Positions 9,801 to 17,755 of a DNA stretch of 64,000 nucleotides are shown here, one piece after another; positions within the stretch are counted from its first letter, which is position 1; every line of letters begins with the position of its first letter. A model generated the notes under the pieces. The model was not told where the DNA came from. It ran no database searches and was given only the letters and a program-made list of their open reading frames with translations. Location of the stretch: IMG/VR virus record IMGVR_UViG_3300042934_000980, positions 124,001 through 188,000 of that record. One strand, written 5' to 3'. The DNA is from a virus. A program made the position numbers and the translations under genes.

Positions 9801-11880
9801 GGTTACCCGGATGCTCAAACTGTTGGGTGAGGCAAGTACGGTTGCCAAGCTCAAAGACCCGGAAGGGGAAGCAGGTCGTACCAACGCAAGCTCGTGGGCC
9901 AATGCAGTCGCCCCGCACAAGGTCGGTGGAGGGTTCACCAAAGAAGCGGCCAACGTGCAGGACGTCAGCAAAGCCCGTACCCGAGGCGATGTGTTGGGTG
10001 GTGGTCAGTTTGGCACCAACGGTGGGGGAACAGGCAACACCTACACCGGCAACGGCGTGTACATGACCCCTGCCAACAAGTACGGCTTTACGCCCCTTAA
10101 AGGTGAGAGCGACACCAGTCACCTGGACATGAGCGGGGTGCAACAACAGCAAGGCAATGACAAAGGGGTGTCGGTTCCCAAGAAACTTGCCCAGCAGATC
10201 CTGATCCGGGAGATGTTGAAAGCAGGGTTCACCGACCCGCGCGCAATTGCCGAGATGCTGGCCCTAACCGACTACGAGTCCGGTGGCTACTCCAGGACCA
10301 CGGAGAATATGAAGTACTCCAGTCCTGCGCAGTTGGTCCGTATGTTCCGGGAAGTGCGTGACCTCAACCAAGCCCGCCAATTGGTGGAAGCGGGTGAAGT
10401 GGCCATTGCCAACACGGTGTACGGGGGTGGCAAGGGTGCCTCGATCGGTAACACGCAGCCTGGTGACGGGTGGCGGTATCGGGGCCGGGGCTTTGTGCAG
10501 TTAACCGGACGGGCTAACTACGCCAAGATCGGTCGGCAATTGGGGATTGATCTGGAGAACAACCCAGAGCTGGCCTCCAATGACCCGAACGTCATGGCGC
10601 AAGTGGCGGTGCAGTTCTTTAAGAACAGCAAGATGCTGCAAAGCATCACCCAGACCGGTAACTTCGGGGAAGCAGCCAAAGGCCTGAACGGTGGCAATGA
10701 ACTGCCCGGGATGCCGCAGCGCTACCAGTTGTACCTGCGGTATCTGGACCAGCTCCAGAAAGGCACACTGGGAGCAGACGGGGATACAGCGCCTGCAGAG
10801 GCGCCTAACGCGGCTAACCAGACTGCGGGGGGAATGTACGGCGGTCAAGCCGCAAACGACCCAGGCAGAAGCACAGGGCCTGCAACAGGCGGTGGTGCTC
10901 CGGCTGCGACCATGCCGACTCCGGCAGCGTCGGGTCCAATGCTGGGTGGGGGCGGTGCAATGCCGTCGTTGGTCAGCTCGCCTTCGGGCGGGCAAGTAGG
11001 GGGTGGGGAACCTCTGGTGGGGAACAATTCCACTGGGGCCGGTGGGCTTCGTTTGAAGTCGGCAGAAGCTGTTGCAGGAGGTCAGAGTCATCCGGGCGTT
11101 ACTGCTCTGGCGAAGATCATCCAGCAACGCGTGGCGGGGTTCCGTTACTTCACCGCATTGAACGATGCGTACCACCATTCCAAACCGGGCAACTCGAAAC
11201 ACAAAAGCGGTTTGGCCCTTGACTTTACGTTGACCAATGGTATTGCAGGAAGTGACGCGGCGGCTGCACAAGTGACCGAGATCCTGCGCACCGCAGGCTT
11301 GACACCCGCTGAGTTCAAAGTGATCAACGAGTATCGTACCCGTACGGCTAACGGTACCGGTGGTCATGTCCATGCGCACTTCATGTCTGCAGAAGCTGCA
11401 CAGAAATTCTACCAAGCTTCAGGTGGCAGTCAAACTAACACCGAAGACACCTCGACTGGGGAAGGTGCGGTCTCACCGCAAGACACCCCAAACCGGGCAC
11501 AACCTGCTGTTCCACCACTGAGTGGGGAGGATGATGCACCGGTAGGTCCAGGCACGGGGATTCCTGCTGCGGCTGCTTCGCCGCGTGGTATGGCGCAAGG
11601 TCCTGCAACCCCGCAGGCTCCAACGCCATTGCCAACCACACCTTCTGCTGCACAGCAAGCGCCTGAAGGGTACCGAGCACCTCCGGTTGCACAACCGGTT
11701 GCCGCCCAACCCCCTGCTGCACAGGACAACGCTGCGTTGGCGGATGCTCTGAACAAACTGGCCACGGCGATGCAAACCACAGGCGGTGCTCAAGCCGAAC
11801 TGATGAAACAGGCTGTGGAACAACTGATCCAGCTGAACAAGAAAGGCGCAGCTCCTGCACCTTCTGTGAAGTTGGGTTAG
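3835..11880 (+). CDS. Giant virion protein with GH19 lysozyme-like and M15-like peptidase domains
   Basis: A 2,681-residue protein; TAGGAG precedes the ATG. It has an acidic N-terminus, a Pro-rich linker (about residues 743-770), a second acidic/Pro linker near 1260-1290 and several glycine/alanine-rich hydrophobic stretches (about 970-1000, 1360-1420, 1480-1580). Residues about 2112-2309 form a GH19 chitinase-like lysozyme: candidate catalytic Glu2148 (DYESGGY) and Glu2157 (TENMKYS), then the family signature YRGRGFVQLTGRANY from Tyr2215. Residues about 2420-2535 resemble an M15-type D-Ala-D-Ala peptidase: SKHKSGLALDF gives His2456 and Asp2463, and HVHAHF gives His2511/2513/2515. Gly/Ala/Pro-rich linkers separate and follow the two domains. 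Position beside the virion polymerase genes suggests the phiKZ gp181 counterpart, acting on the wall during genome entry. Confidence 0.85.
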   Translation: MAANDDFDAGWGDDPFSGDMDFDMDFDSPSKKGFLRSFASGFLSGITSKTIGDTDARINTLKMVLPRTYTGAFSTLTMLNQRRREVLDEIKGGTFESVKDLQYLAGRAATKLRKTGPNRIADSFQNFSQNDFSDWEKKDYSGGDSGPSLQETTDEDVASALANNQGDATLQRDAMVGVGEAVTGMMAEVGGRTLGQLSAMNLTGARTNQLLEQIIDHQRRVQARNDAMKLNIMTRSFLTDAKFYKFMEASNHRMIQELKGISEWSKKSDYEKTTHSQAMRKSIRDSVFNTTKSKLGGIASFVNEKFGKGARTDFSDSLGEITGALRMASEMTEGAEINLGDMIGNAAAGLFINNLPKLGKTAAAQRYLAKFKAQFPKFSKWADDAYIRITDLGNVATYNLGNMEGTVNTLRRHYKGSFNNDEPDSYDEYLATLPAGQAPLSKVEWTVLHNVRKASNKAINGLMESMSTSQGSRFNLTRRTLDDGQEQQLWNRRSDRTLNEVLPQWLSQIHLSIEKFRTGNDDLRAMTYDYTKAKFIGHDQKAASTLNQVFDKRQFSSQAEMARRLAEDIDTDGALSEEAKRALAYRLARDTDADMGFSPYNYLKGENDGLPPAVAAEIRDLMKREFGLTDDHIKEFFDDANPAKMTKALTYLPTEKGREKAANIFSSAQSLGAFIPDIANRLDVLKSSGYYDALKGTGIIKDENGTDVVDSELFWKTLQDYIADPKRSTAPMPADAAPGPSRPFGGPPQPFPPFPPMPTPPPAPPSTVSVQFPDVMKVKGVDKIVSMMELMTKEIDKRGKRRNGPTPPPQPLDPKDYTNVLTEIRDDLAYLTYLEDIKKDTGHLLGIKESIDLLGRGFAQGARGPEVPPTDLKPVTDGLDAVKANLLTLIDLAGTRNETLDKILLRQPPEGKPTSESDEQIIDQEKRGLLDRLKQTNFRDMFNGSVDKILDNQPLVLGGLLGGLAGLAVYNPKGAALIAGGAAAATAYGKLRSMTAARRAKATEDLYEEGSDVPILESFKLQRGDYLDMATGVILTSWEGITGSVKDITNGTIIGGRKLAKKLFNAENKEVFLSGLNKLREGLIKAFRWLDPLNRLTGVKNKLVNRFYQMDVYKEGADSPTLVGKRFATGAYWKRTEAGELEQINGWNEINGPVYDAEGNVLITQEEYDMGLKTSMGASVNKLQAASATAGRFGLDFLRKIKDKVNPLAQDGLDKAKSAFKADYTPVISSVDRIYHLLLKHWGYKAEEESEVLPDPAPPSVDDKPADAPAPAEEAPAPGDVPVLPRKPNIGPKGKMQETIEAIGDKLTGKTPEGRLNSLQDRAAKAEEKKDNTVKDSIIHIAQSFGFGNKDEGEKKKKSGLFGMLLSGIGMMTKGIWGLSTFFTRTIFKGLGTLFNFAGMGLKVLPAIGTGIAALAKGMLTLLKTRSLTQAGGATIDSIRNRRRRPRPGDPEVGPPRPRPPRNNFATGAKIMGAGMAVGLASDALLATGAVDEGSVTDKVLGVVETAGTVAGGVQMAGAAASALGFNVAGWTAAATAAAGTVGTTLAGWGGAAMAAAAPLLFNPVTLGIAAVGLAGYGIYKFVTRGEGKQLELRMVQYGVADTDSDLAKKLLKAEEMLTPFVVIGNGRASLSKNAPIQEVMKMFVTDPQNQKELGDVFTWFNGRVKPVMLTYLACLDVVKIKSLKEYDESKSQDVYKVAKQVNEALNGMQPYPYSIVAKVDADIKLLGEKATKIRCMTLLEELKSYIDRKTDDDDLKGVETLAFRNTEGLQKEKAELQAKLNQPGSFGKGSEARDKREAARVRLGQVDEELRRLNTTYKAGEVVQQVYVSDLLPENKAMDLLTAIRVACYGNEEDLAWRVEAVLKLERYCEQFFRVTGDNVEFTGQIGDLFNLFKDSFRLDKGDADDWCLWFRDRFLPVMSNYVKGCNNYRRGRPGVVWKTLTATARYEIAKQLIETRTNIPGSKMDYPVWNVRVAPFKDAVSPAKPDKVTRMLKLLGEASTVAKLKDPEGEAGRTNASSWANAVAPHKVGGGFTKEAANVQDVSKARTRGDVLGGGQFGTNGGGTGNTYTGNGVYMTPANKYGFTPLKGESDTSHLDMSGVQQQQGNDKGVSVPKKLAQQILIREMLKAGFTDPRAIAEMLALTDYESGGYSRTTENMKYSSPAQLVRMFREVRDLNQARQLVEAGEVAIANTVYGGGKGASIGNTQPGDGWRYRGRGFVQLTGRANYAKIGRQLGIDLENNPELASNDPNVMAQVAVQFFKNSKMLQSITQTGNFGEAAKGLNGGNELPGMPQRYQLYLRYLDQLQKGTLGADGDTAPAEAPNAANQTAGGMYGGQAANDPGRSTGPATGGGAPAATMPTPAASGPMLGGGGAMPSLVSSPSGGQVGGGEPLVGNNSTGAGGLRLKSAEAVAGGQSHPGVTALAKIIQQRVAGFRYFTALNDAYHHSKPGNSKHKSGLALDFTLTNGIAGSDAAAAQVTEILRTAGLTPAEFKVINEYRTRTANGTGGHVHAHFMSAEAAQKFYQASGGSQTNTEDTSTGEGAVSPQDTPNRAQPAVPPLSGEDDAPVGPGTGIPAAAASPRGMAQGPATPQAPTPLPTTPSAAQQAPEGYRAPPVAQPVAAQPPAAQDNAALADALNKLATAMQTTGGAQAELMKQAVEQLIQLNKKGAAPAPSVKLG

Positions 11881-11888
11881 CCTTGGTG

Positions 11889-11912
11889 AGGGGAGGGTTT
11901 TCCTCCCCTTTT
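11889..11912 (+). terminator. Rho-independent terminator after giant virion protein
   Basis: A GGGGAGG / CCTCCCC stem with a GTTTT loop is followed by TTTT, 9 bases after the stop codon. Confidence 0.75.
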
Positions 11913-11938
11913 CCTTTAACCGTAATAGAGTGCTCACT

Positions 11939-14113
11939 ATGGCGCAGGTTACTACACGAGATCGTGACATCATCACGAAGTCGTTTCGGATGTTGACACG
12001 TGGTATTGCTCCTAGCGAGCTATTAGAAAAACTGGACTGGGACCGTTACTTTAACGTGTTCAGTTCTGCAACTGGCGACAACCGTTACATCAACCCTGTT
12101 ACCCAATTCAGTCCTGCCACCGATCCTCGCTATGGCCGCTTTATGGTCACCCAGGAAGGTGGGATGGGCAGTCTCTACAAAGAGATGTTTGAAGACAACG
12201 TGACCCTGCTGACCTTAACCGCAGGCGTCCCTCAATTTGCCGGGCTGCTCAGTTTCATCACGAACATGTTCAGCCCCACCGCAGCGATCATTGCTAACAA
12301 AGGTCGCGCACCCGGCCCTGCGTTCTACATGGGCCAAGCCGCTGGCTCCATTGCGTTTGTGGGCATGCAAGCTATCAGCATCGGGACCCAGTTCTTGGCG
12401 TTTCTGATGGATTCCCCGCGCAACTGTTTCTGGACCGTTAAACCCGCAATGGGCGCTTACACCATGGCGGCTACCGGGGTCCTCAACGACCTGATGGTCA
12501 AGTTGGGTTACATTGATCCGATCTTGCCAAAGCGGGCGCAAGAACAGAACGACCCGCTGTATGGACTTAAGCCTGACTACGACAACACCCGTTCCGTGGC
12601 GCAGATGAGTGTGCTGATGCCGGATGTGGTTAACTCTGACGGCACCATTGACCTGATGCGTCTGGTCATGAAAGGCACCCGCAAACACCGCGTGATGCTC
12701 AAGAAGCTGGCCGAGCTTGACAACGACACTTTGATCACCACCCCCGATGAGAAGTTTGACCGAATCAAACAGATGGTCGAGGAAGTGACCTTTGGCACGG
12801 AAGTGATGTCAGGGTCCTCCAGCCAAGAGTACATCGAGCAGGAAATGGGTACCGTCGGTCGAGTACGCGGTGACACCGAGGGTAACTACACCGAACAGGA
12901 CAGTGCGTTCTATAACGAAAGCGCCTACAACAACATCAGCAACACCGACCAAGCGGTCACCAGTGTTGGGGTGAGCGGTGCAGCTGCAGGCGATTCAGGC
13001 GCTGCCATGCAGACGATGGGGACAGCCGGCTCCTATGGGACCAACACTACCCCAGTCAACCCCAACGAGCGTACAGGCAGACCTACCGCCGCCACCCCCG
13101 ATGCGTCAGCGAAGGTGACTGTGGCCGATGGTCAACAGGCTTACTACGAGGACAACCCCAACGACCGGACCTGGGCAGGCGACATCATGGACTTGGTGCA
13201 AACCGCGTTCTACGGTGGTCTGGACGCTATCACCTTCCGGGTAGAAGGCAACCAAGGGGCGGTGACCGACAGCTTCTCCAACAACCACGGCCCCTCGCCG
13301 ATGGCGGAGAAGTTCAACTCCATCGTCTCTTCGGTGAACGACTTTAAGTTTGACATCGCAGGCGGTGCTACCGGGATCGGTATCATTGATGGGGTGGTCA
13401 ACATGGTCAAGGAAGCGGCCATCGGTGCGTTGTCAGGCTCTGTGATTGGTAACATCCCGCTGGCGATGGCCAACAACAGCTACGTGAAGATCCCTGAGCA
13501 CTGGACCGGGTCGACCAGTAACTTGCACACTGAAAGTTACGAGATGAACTTTCATTGCAACTACGCTCACCCCTATGAGCAGGTGATGAAGATCTGGGTG
13601 CCGTTTGCCCTGATCCTTCCCTTGGTGGCCCCGATGACGTCGGGCGGTAGCTCCTCCACGTCCCCGTTTATGGTCAAAGCGTTCTGCAAGAGCCGTCAGA
13701 TCATTCGCACCGGGATGGTAACCGCTGCCCGCTTTACCTTTGGTGAAGGGGAAGCCGGTTGGACCCGGGACCGTCGTCCACTGAACCTCAAGATCGTGTT
13801 GGACATCACCGACTTGGACCCTTTGGTGTCGATCCCCATTGACCGTTCGATGAGCCTGTTGGACCTGACCAACCCGGCAGCGGTTGCCCAGCGCCTGTTT
13901 ACCGACGACACGGCGTACAACAACTACTTCGCACGTTTGACCGGGATGGATTACTTGGATACGGTACTGCGGTATTCCAAGATCAACCGGCAGTTGACCA
14001 ACATCGTTGTTGACATGAAGACCAGTATGCGGGCGGATAACTTCGCCTCCAAGATCTCGGACTCGATTGTTGGTGATCTGGGGCGTATCTTCACTAAACC
14101 CATTGCACGGTAA
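11939..14113 (+). CDS. Probable virion structural protein, 724 aa
   Basis: The ATG at 11939 (MAQVTTRDRD) is chosen; a GTG three codons upstream is also possible and neither has a strong Shine-Dalgarno. No enzyme motif is visible. The N-terminal third has hydrophobic segments around residues 90-165, and a Gly/Ala/Thr-rich, low-complexity stretch lies near 340-400. The C-terminal half resembles a compact phage structural domain rich in aromatic and Asp residues. It follows the giant virion hydrolase on the same strand after a terminator. I infer a virion role from size and position only; the exact part (tail, baseplate or inner head) cannot be told. Confidence 0.55.
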   Translation: MAQVTTRDRDIITKSFRMLTRGIAPSELLEKLDWDRYFNVFSSATGDNRYINPVTQFSPATDPRYGRFMVTQEGGMGSLYKEMFEDNVTLLTLTAGVPQFAGLLSFITNMFSPTAAIIANKGRAPGPAFYMGQAAGSIAFVGMQAISIGTQFLAFLMDSPRNCFWTVKPAMGAYTMAATGVLNDLMVKLGYIDPILPKRAQEQNDPLYGLKPDYDNTRSVAQMSVLMPDVVNSDGTIDLMRLVMKGTRKHRVMLKKLAELDNDTLITTPDEKFDRIKQMVEEVTFGTEVMSGSSSQEYIEQEMGTVGRVRGDTEGNYTEQDSAFYNESAYNNISNTDQAVTSVGVSGAAAGDSGAAMQTMGTAGSYGTNTTPVNPNERTGRPTAATPDASAKVTVADGQQAYYEDNPNDRTWAGDIMDLVQTAFYGGLDAITFRVEGNQGAVTDSFSNNHGPSPMAEKFNSIVSSVNDFKFDIAGGATGIGIIDGVVNMVKEAAIGALSGSVIGNIPLAMANNSYVKIPEHWTGSTSNLHTESYEMNFHCNYAHPYEQVMKIWVPFALILPLVAPMTSGGSSSTSPFMVKAFCKSRQIIRTGMVTAARFTFGEGEAGWTRDRRPLNLKIVLDITDLDPLVSIPIDRSMSLLDLTNPAAVAQRLFTDDTAYNNYFARLTGMDYLDTVLRYSKINRQLTNIVVDMKTSMRADNFASKISDSIVGDLGRIFTKPIAR

Positions 14114-14132
14114 AAAACAAAGAAGCGGCCAT

Positions 14133-14168
14133 AACCCCTACCCACCCCGCAAGGAGTGGGTAGGGGTT
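14133..14168. terminator. Bidirectional terminator between convergent genes
   Basis: A long stem (AACCCCTACCCA ... TGGGTAGGGGTT) lies between the plus gene ending at 14113 and the minus gene ending at 14175. The decamer GCGGCCATAA sits immediately before it, as at another terminator near 26586. Confidence 0.8.
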
Positions 14169-14174
14169 AGAGGG

Positions 14175-15284
14175 TTATAAGGTTTTAGTGTACACCGGAG
14201 CGTCTTTGAAATTAGCTTTCATGGTGGTCACGGCGCTCTGCTCACGAAACATCCCAGCGGTGGCCAATAAAGGCTGCAGGTAATCCACCTTGCTCAGCAG
14301 GGTGATCATGTCTTTGCTGGCAGAGTTCACAATGGCCAAGTTCAAGGCAATGCCAAACTGGGTGCTGCGTTGCCACCAGTTAGGTCCACAAACCCGGGTC
14401 ACCACCGACAATAACTTATCCCGCAACTGGTCGTAGTCTTCTGGGTAAACCTCCTTGTCAAACCGGAAGGAGCGGAACAAGGTTTCCAAGAAGTCAGGGT
14501 ACCCTGCGTTGATGGCATTGATCCCGTTTTGATCGAGTAGCGCCAGCACCGCGTCAATACTCACCACGTCACCTTGCGTGATCATGATGCGCACCGAGTC
14601 CACCATGATGTCATCGGCGGACTTCTTGACTTTGTACAGGTCATAGATCGACTTGTAGTTGTCGCTCATGCCCAGTGAGGCGGCTTGCTTCATCACTGAG
14701 TTGTACATGGCCGTTTGCACGGAGGAGTCGATGAACTCATTGATCCCGGTAAACTGCTGGACCTGGCGCAAGGTTTCTTTGCCCACCAGCGTACGCCAGT
14801 TGGTGTTGACCCGAAACGTTTTACCGTCACTGTCCACCAACCCCGGAAGACTCACCCCAGTCAACGCTTTGAACTCGTTGTTGATGGAGGTGGCGATCTT
14901 ACGCATGCCGGAGCTTTGGCTGTTAATGGGGTACCCCATTTGTCCGCTGACCGCACTGAGCAAGTCATCTTGGTCAAACGTTACCCCGTTCTCACCCACC
15001 CGAATGGCCTTGGTAATGGCCTTGGTATTAAGCAGCCCGCCTGAGAGCATACCAATGATTCCGTCCAGCTCACTGACCGCAGCGCTCTTGTATGCGGTGA
15101 TGGTGCCCTTAACCGAAGTGTCAGTGGGCTTAAGCAGCGCCGCACCTTGCTTAAGGTTATCCCCCGTCACGTCCGCTGGGTTCAACACCCCGTCTTTGAC
15201 CTTGGTCATCGAGCTTTGGGTGCTGCTCTTGAAATTGCTGAGGCTGTTGTTTAAATCAAAGCCGCCAAAGATACTGTCTGCCAT
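14175..15284 (-). CDS. Probable virion protein, 369 aa
   Basis: Of two in-frame ATGs, the inner one at 15284 (MADSIFGGFD) is chosen because TAGGAA lies about 7 bases before it and would touch the outer one. The protein is soluble-looking, Ser/Gly-rich at the N-terminus (about residues 1-60) and predominantly helical after residue 170. No catalytic motif is recognised. It is the last gene of a leftward group and ends against the terminator shared with the convergent virion gene. A structural role is inferred from neighbours only. Confidence 0.5.
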   Translation of the reverse strand: MADSIFGGFDLNNSLSNFKSSTQSSMTKVKDGVLNPADVTGDNLKQGAALLKPTDTSVKGTITAYKSAAVSELDGIIGMLSGGLLNTKAITKAIRVGENGVTFDQDDLLSAVSGQMGYPINSQSSGMRKIATSINNEFKALTGVSLPGLVDSDGKTFRVNTNWRTLVGKETLRQVQQFTGINEFIDSSVQTAMYNSVMKQAASLGMSDNYKSIYDLYKVKKSADDIMVDSVRIMITQGDVVSIDAVLALLDQNGINAINAGYPDFLETLFRSFRFDKEVYPEDYDQLRDKLLSVVTRVCGPNWWQRSTQFGIALNLAIVNSASKDMITLLSKVDYLQPLLATAGMFREQSAVTTMKANFKDAPVYTKTL

Positions 15285-15315
15285 GGTCATTTCCTACGAA
15301 AAATAAAAGAAGTGC

Positions 15316-15339
15316 AGGTAGGGGCCATGGCCCCTACCT
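15316..15339 (-). terminator. Palindromic terminator, leftward
   Basis: A perfect 24-base palindrome (AGGTAGGGGCC and its complement) is followed, read leftward, by a T-rich tract. It closes the 15.3-16.4 kb operon. Confidence 0.75.
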
Positions 15340-15347
15340 TAACACCG

Positions 15348-15776
15348 TTATTCAGGATCTTTAGGCTTGTGACTGACCCTGGGGTTACCCATAATCCGGA
15401 TCGTCTCTTCGACCTCGTAGATGTTCCCGTCTTCATCTTCGATGATCAGCTTGATCTTGCAGGTTTTCATCCGTAAAATTGACAACCCTTCCAGCAATTT
15501 GTTAAATGTAAGAGTGGGCTTCTGGAAGTAGGTGTCTTTGATGTTGCCTTGTTTGGTGATGCGCTCTGCTTTGGCCTTGTCACGGTCCACCGTGGTCACG
15601 ACCCAGTCTAAGTAATCCCGCAAATAGTTGCCCCATTTGCGAGGGTTCATGTCCAGCTTCTTCAAAAGCTTACGGTACAAGATAGCTGGCGTGTCGCGAA
15701 GCTCGTGATCTTCCACGTACTTCTGGGAGATGCTGCTCAGCTGACTTGCTTTAAGCTCCCTTTTGTCCTTTCTCAT
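15348..15776 (-). CDS. Unknown protein, 142 aa
   Basis: A Lys/Arg-rich helical N-terminus (KDKRELKASQL, residues 4-14) precedes a region with Trp-Gly and Tyr-Leu motifs. The last 45 residues form a beta-rich tail (KIKLIIEDEDGNIYEVEE). The start overlaps the end of the upstream gene by 26 bases, suggesting translational coupling. Such small helical-plus-beta proteins are common among phage head and tail assembly factors, but nothing specific is recognised. Confidence 0.6.
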   Translation of the reverse strand: MRKDKRELKASQLSSISQKYVEDHELRDTPAILYRKLLKKLDMNPRKWGNYLRDYLDWVVTTVDRDKAKAERITKQGNIKDTYFQKPTLTFNKLLEGLSILRMKTCKIKLIIEDEDGNIYEVEETIRIMGNPRVSHKPKDPE

Positions 15777-16371
15777 GTGTTCCCCTTACTTCTAAATTCA
15801 ACACCATCCGTAAGGACTGAATGAGGTCTAGCACCAAGAACGTGAAATACCGGCTCTTGAAAAACTCTAAGGTGCTATAACTCGCCGTTGATTCCCTGCC
15901 CCCGTAGACGTTGCTGTCGTCGGTTGGGGTGTTGACGCTGGTGTACTCTTCCAGCAGTAGGATAGTACTGCTGATAAAACCTACCATGCTGGCATGGTTG
16001 CTGTACCAGTCAAGCAGCGGTAGTGGGCGGGGGTTTACCGTGTCTTTGAAGTAGTCCTCAAAGTTAGGCGGTGCCCCGTCCAGTTCGATCCGCTCCAAGA
16101 GCCTGTAAGCCGCTCCAGACGTCTTGGTGAACGTGATGATACGAAGACTCTTGTAGAGCTTTAAGTCTTCCTCTAGGTGCCAATCAAAGCCCTTCAAGGA
16201 TCGCCCCAACTCGGCGATATTATCAACATACCGCACCACGGGGGAAGTGAAACCCTTTTCCACCTTATCGAGCTTAGCAAGCATTTCTTTGGCTACTATA
16301 ACCCTAACCTTCGGACCGATTATCGGTAACCGAGACAGCAGGTAACGTAGCCATCTAACGGTATCCGTCAT
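15751..16371 (-). CDS. Unknown protein, 206 aa, possibly membrane-associated
   Basis: The first 30 residues are basic and hydrophobic (RWLRYLLSRLPIIGPKVRVIV), and the C-terminal third contains FFKSRYFTFLVLDLIQSL, so peripheral membrane association is possible. The middle is acidic and aromatic. It lies 12 bases downstream of the HNH endonuclease gene and overlaps the next gene by 26 bases. No family is recognised. Confidence 0.6.
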   Translation of the reverse strand: MTDTVRWLRYLLSRLPIIGPKVRVIVAKEMLAKLDKVEKGFTSPVVRYVDNIAELGRSLKGFDWHLEEDLKLYKSLRIITFTKTSGAAYRLLERIELDGAPPNFEDYFKDTVNPRPLPLLDWYSNHASMVGFISSTILLLEEYTSVNTPTDDSNVYGGRESTASYSTLEFFKSRYFTFLVLDLIQSLRMVLNLEVRGTHEKGQKGA

Positions 16372-16383
16372 TTCATCTCCAAC

Positions 16384-17175
16384 CTACAGCGTGTCCCTGA
16401 TACGTTTTGGAATGAACGTGGGGAGCGTTTTAATTTCATTCTGGGTAGCTACCGCCCAAGAACAGTTCTTATGCTTAGGTCTTTCACCGTTACAGCACTT
16501 GGTAATAGACGACGACTGAAATCCAAACAGTACGTGATCTTTACGTCCAGAAAGCACAAATTGATACCCTGCATAAGGACCGGAGATTACACTTCCCTTT
16601 ACAGGTTTCACCCGATGGTGCTTTGATCCCACGGTAAATTTGGTGATCCCTATCCTTATCGCATGATCAATATTCTCTTTGGCTGTACACCACTCAAGGT
16701 TAACCAAATCGTTGCATGTCTTCACACCGTTAATATGATTAGTCTCCAGATCCCTTGGGTGTTTACCACCTAAATGTTCTGGAAGAGGGACAAATGCACA
16801 GGCCATTGCTCTATGCAATTGCAGGGTTTCGTTTTGCTTTAGTCCGCAATTGATGTAAATGGCTTGATAGTCTTGGTTGACGCTAGGTTGGATAAACTTA
16901 GGGTTGTTGTCCCGGAAGGATACCACCCTTCCTTTACTGCTAATAAAAATCTTGTACGGCTTTATGACCTTTAAGCCACCAGACTTTTTCACAAAAGGTT
17001 TGTACTTGTAGTAGACAAGAGGAACCCATAACTCAAATTCAGGTTCCCCTTCTAATTTTGTGTCTAGCGCTTTGCGAACAATAGAAAGGTTAAACGGGTA
17101 CTGGGTGTTTTTGTAGACCGCCAATTCTTCAATGGTTAGGAGGTCTTTTATGCTATGAAGAATTCTTTTAGGCAT
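16384..17175 (-). CDS. Free-standing HNH homing-type endonuclease
   Basis: A 263-residue protein with an HNH core: HRAMACAF (His121), then NHINGVKTCNDLVNLEW (residues 146-162) and a following Asn/His helix ending near His171, the arrangement of phage HNH nucleases of the NUMOD4/HNH type. A basic C-terminal region (about 180-263) probably binds DNA. The coding sequence is visibly richer in A/T than its neighbours, as expected for a recently mobile gene. An early-type promoter (TATATTAC) lies about 40 bases upstream of the ATG, so the nuclease may be expressed early although adjoining genes look structural. It interrupts no visible gene. Its target site is unknown. Confidence 0.85.
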   Translation of the reverse strand: MPKRILHSIKDLLTIEELAVYKNTQYPFNLSIVRKALDTKLEGEPEFELWVPLVYYKYKPFVKKSGGLKVIKPYKIFISSKGRVVSFRDNNPKFIQPSVNQDYQAIYINCGLKQNETLQLHRAMACAFVPLPEHLGGKHPRDLETNHINGVKTCNDLVNLEWCTAKENIDHAIRIGITKFTVGSKHHRVKPVKGSVISGPYAGYQFVLSGRKDHVLFGFQSSSITKCCNGERPKHKNCSWAVATQNEIKTLPTFIPKRIRDTL

Positions 17176-17210
17176 GACAATACCTTATCTCATGTCTTAT
17201 CCACAATCAG

Positions 17211-17222
17211 GTAATATAGGTT
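17211..17222 (-). promoter_or_regulatory. phiKZ-type early promoter upstream of HNH gene
   Basis: Read leftward this is AACCTATATTAC. The core TATATTAC is identical to the phiKZ early promoter core. It is one of seven exact copies in the window, all reading leftward, and lies about 40 bases before the HNH start codon. Confidence 0.75.
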
Positions 17223-17231
17223 TAAAAAATT

Positions 17232-17729
17232 ATGGACGACTTCGATAATGAAGATAAAGTGGGTCCGGTTGACGATCCCATGATTGTAGAGCTCTTGGAA
17301 AAGATGAAAGTCGCCATTCCGGTGTCCGACGAAGACCAAGACCAAAAGTCGCTGGTTACCATCATCCAAGAAAACCGTGCACTGCTGCTTAAATACGCCA
17401 TGGGCAAGTACTTGGAAAACCCCAAGTCCGCCTCCCTGCTGGAAGGCGTTACCAGCCTGATCGCCCACATGGAAAAGACCGTGCGTGATGACCGCAAGGA
17501 ACGGGCTAAGAAAGCAGACTCGCAAAACAACGTGCTGGCGTTCAACCAGATGCTCGACGCCATGGCCAAGATCAACGAAGGCAAAGTCCTCATGCCGCAC
17601 TTTGACATGTCCGACTTTATCTTGGACCCGGGCAAGACCCTGTTGATCAGCGCTGACATTGCCCCTATCAAACCAGAAGAACTGGTGATGGGCAATCATG
17701 TGGTCGATCTAGACGGCAATCCGGTGTAG
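17232..17729 (+). CDS. Unknown 165-aa protein; possible small terminase-like factor
   Basis: The N-terminus is acidic. The centre (about residues 45-110) is a helical hairpin around YAMGKYLENPKSASLLEG and LIAHMEKTVRDDRKERAKK, which resembles the layout of T4 gp16-type DNA-packaging small subunits. This is a weak resemblance of pattern, not an identification. The ATG at 17232 has no recognisable Shine-Dalgarno and an A/T-rich leader that overlaps the divergent early promoter. It stands alone on the plus strand between leftward operons and ends at a strong terminator. Confidence 0.6.
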   Translation: MDDFDNEDKVGPVDDPMIVELLEKMKVAIPVSDEDQDQKSLVTIIQENRALLLKYAMGKYLENPKSASLLEGVTSLIAHMEKTVRDDRKERAKKADSQNNVLAFNQMLDAMAKINEGKVLMPHFDMSDFILDPGKTLLISADIAPIKPEELVMGNHVVDLDGNPV

Positions 17730-17755
17730 CGAAAATAAAGGTTAGCGTAAATAAT

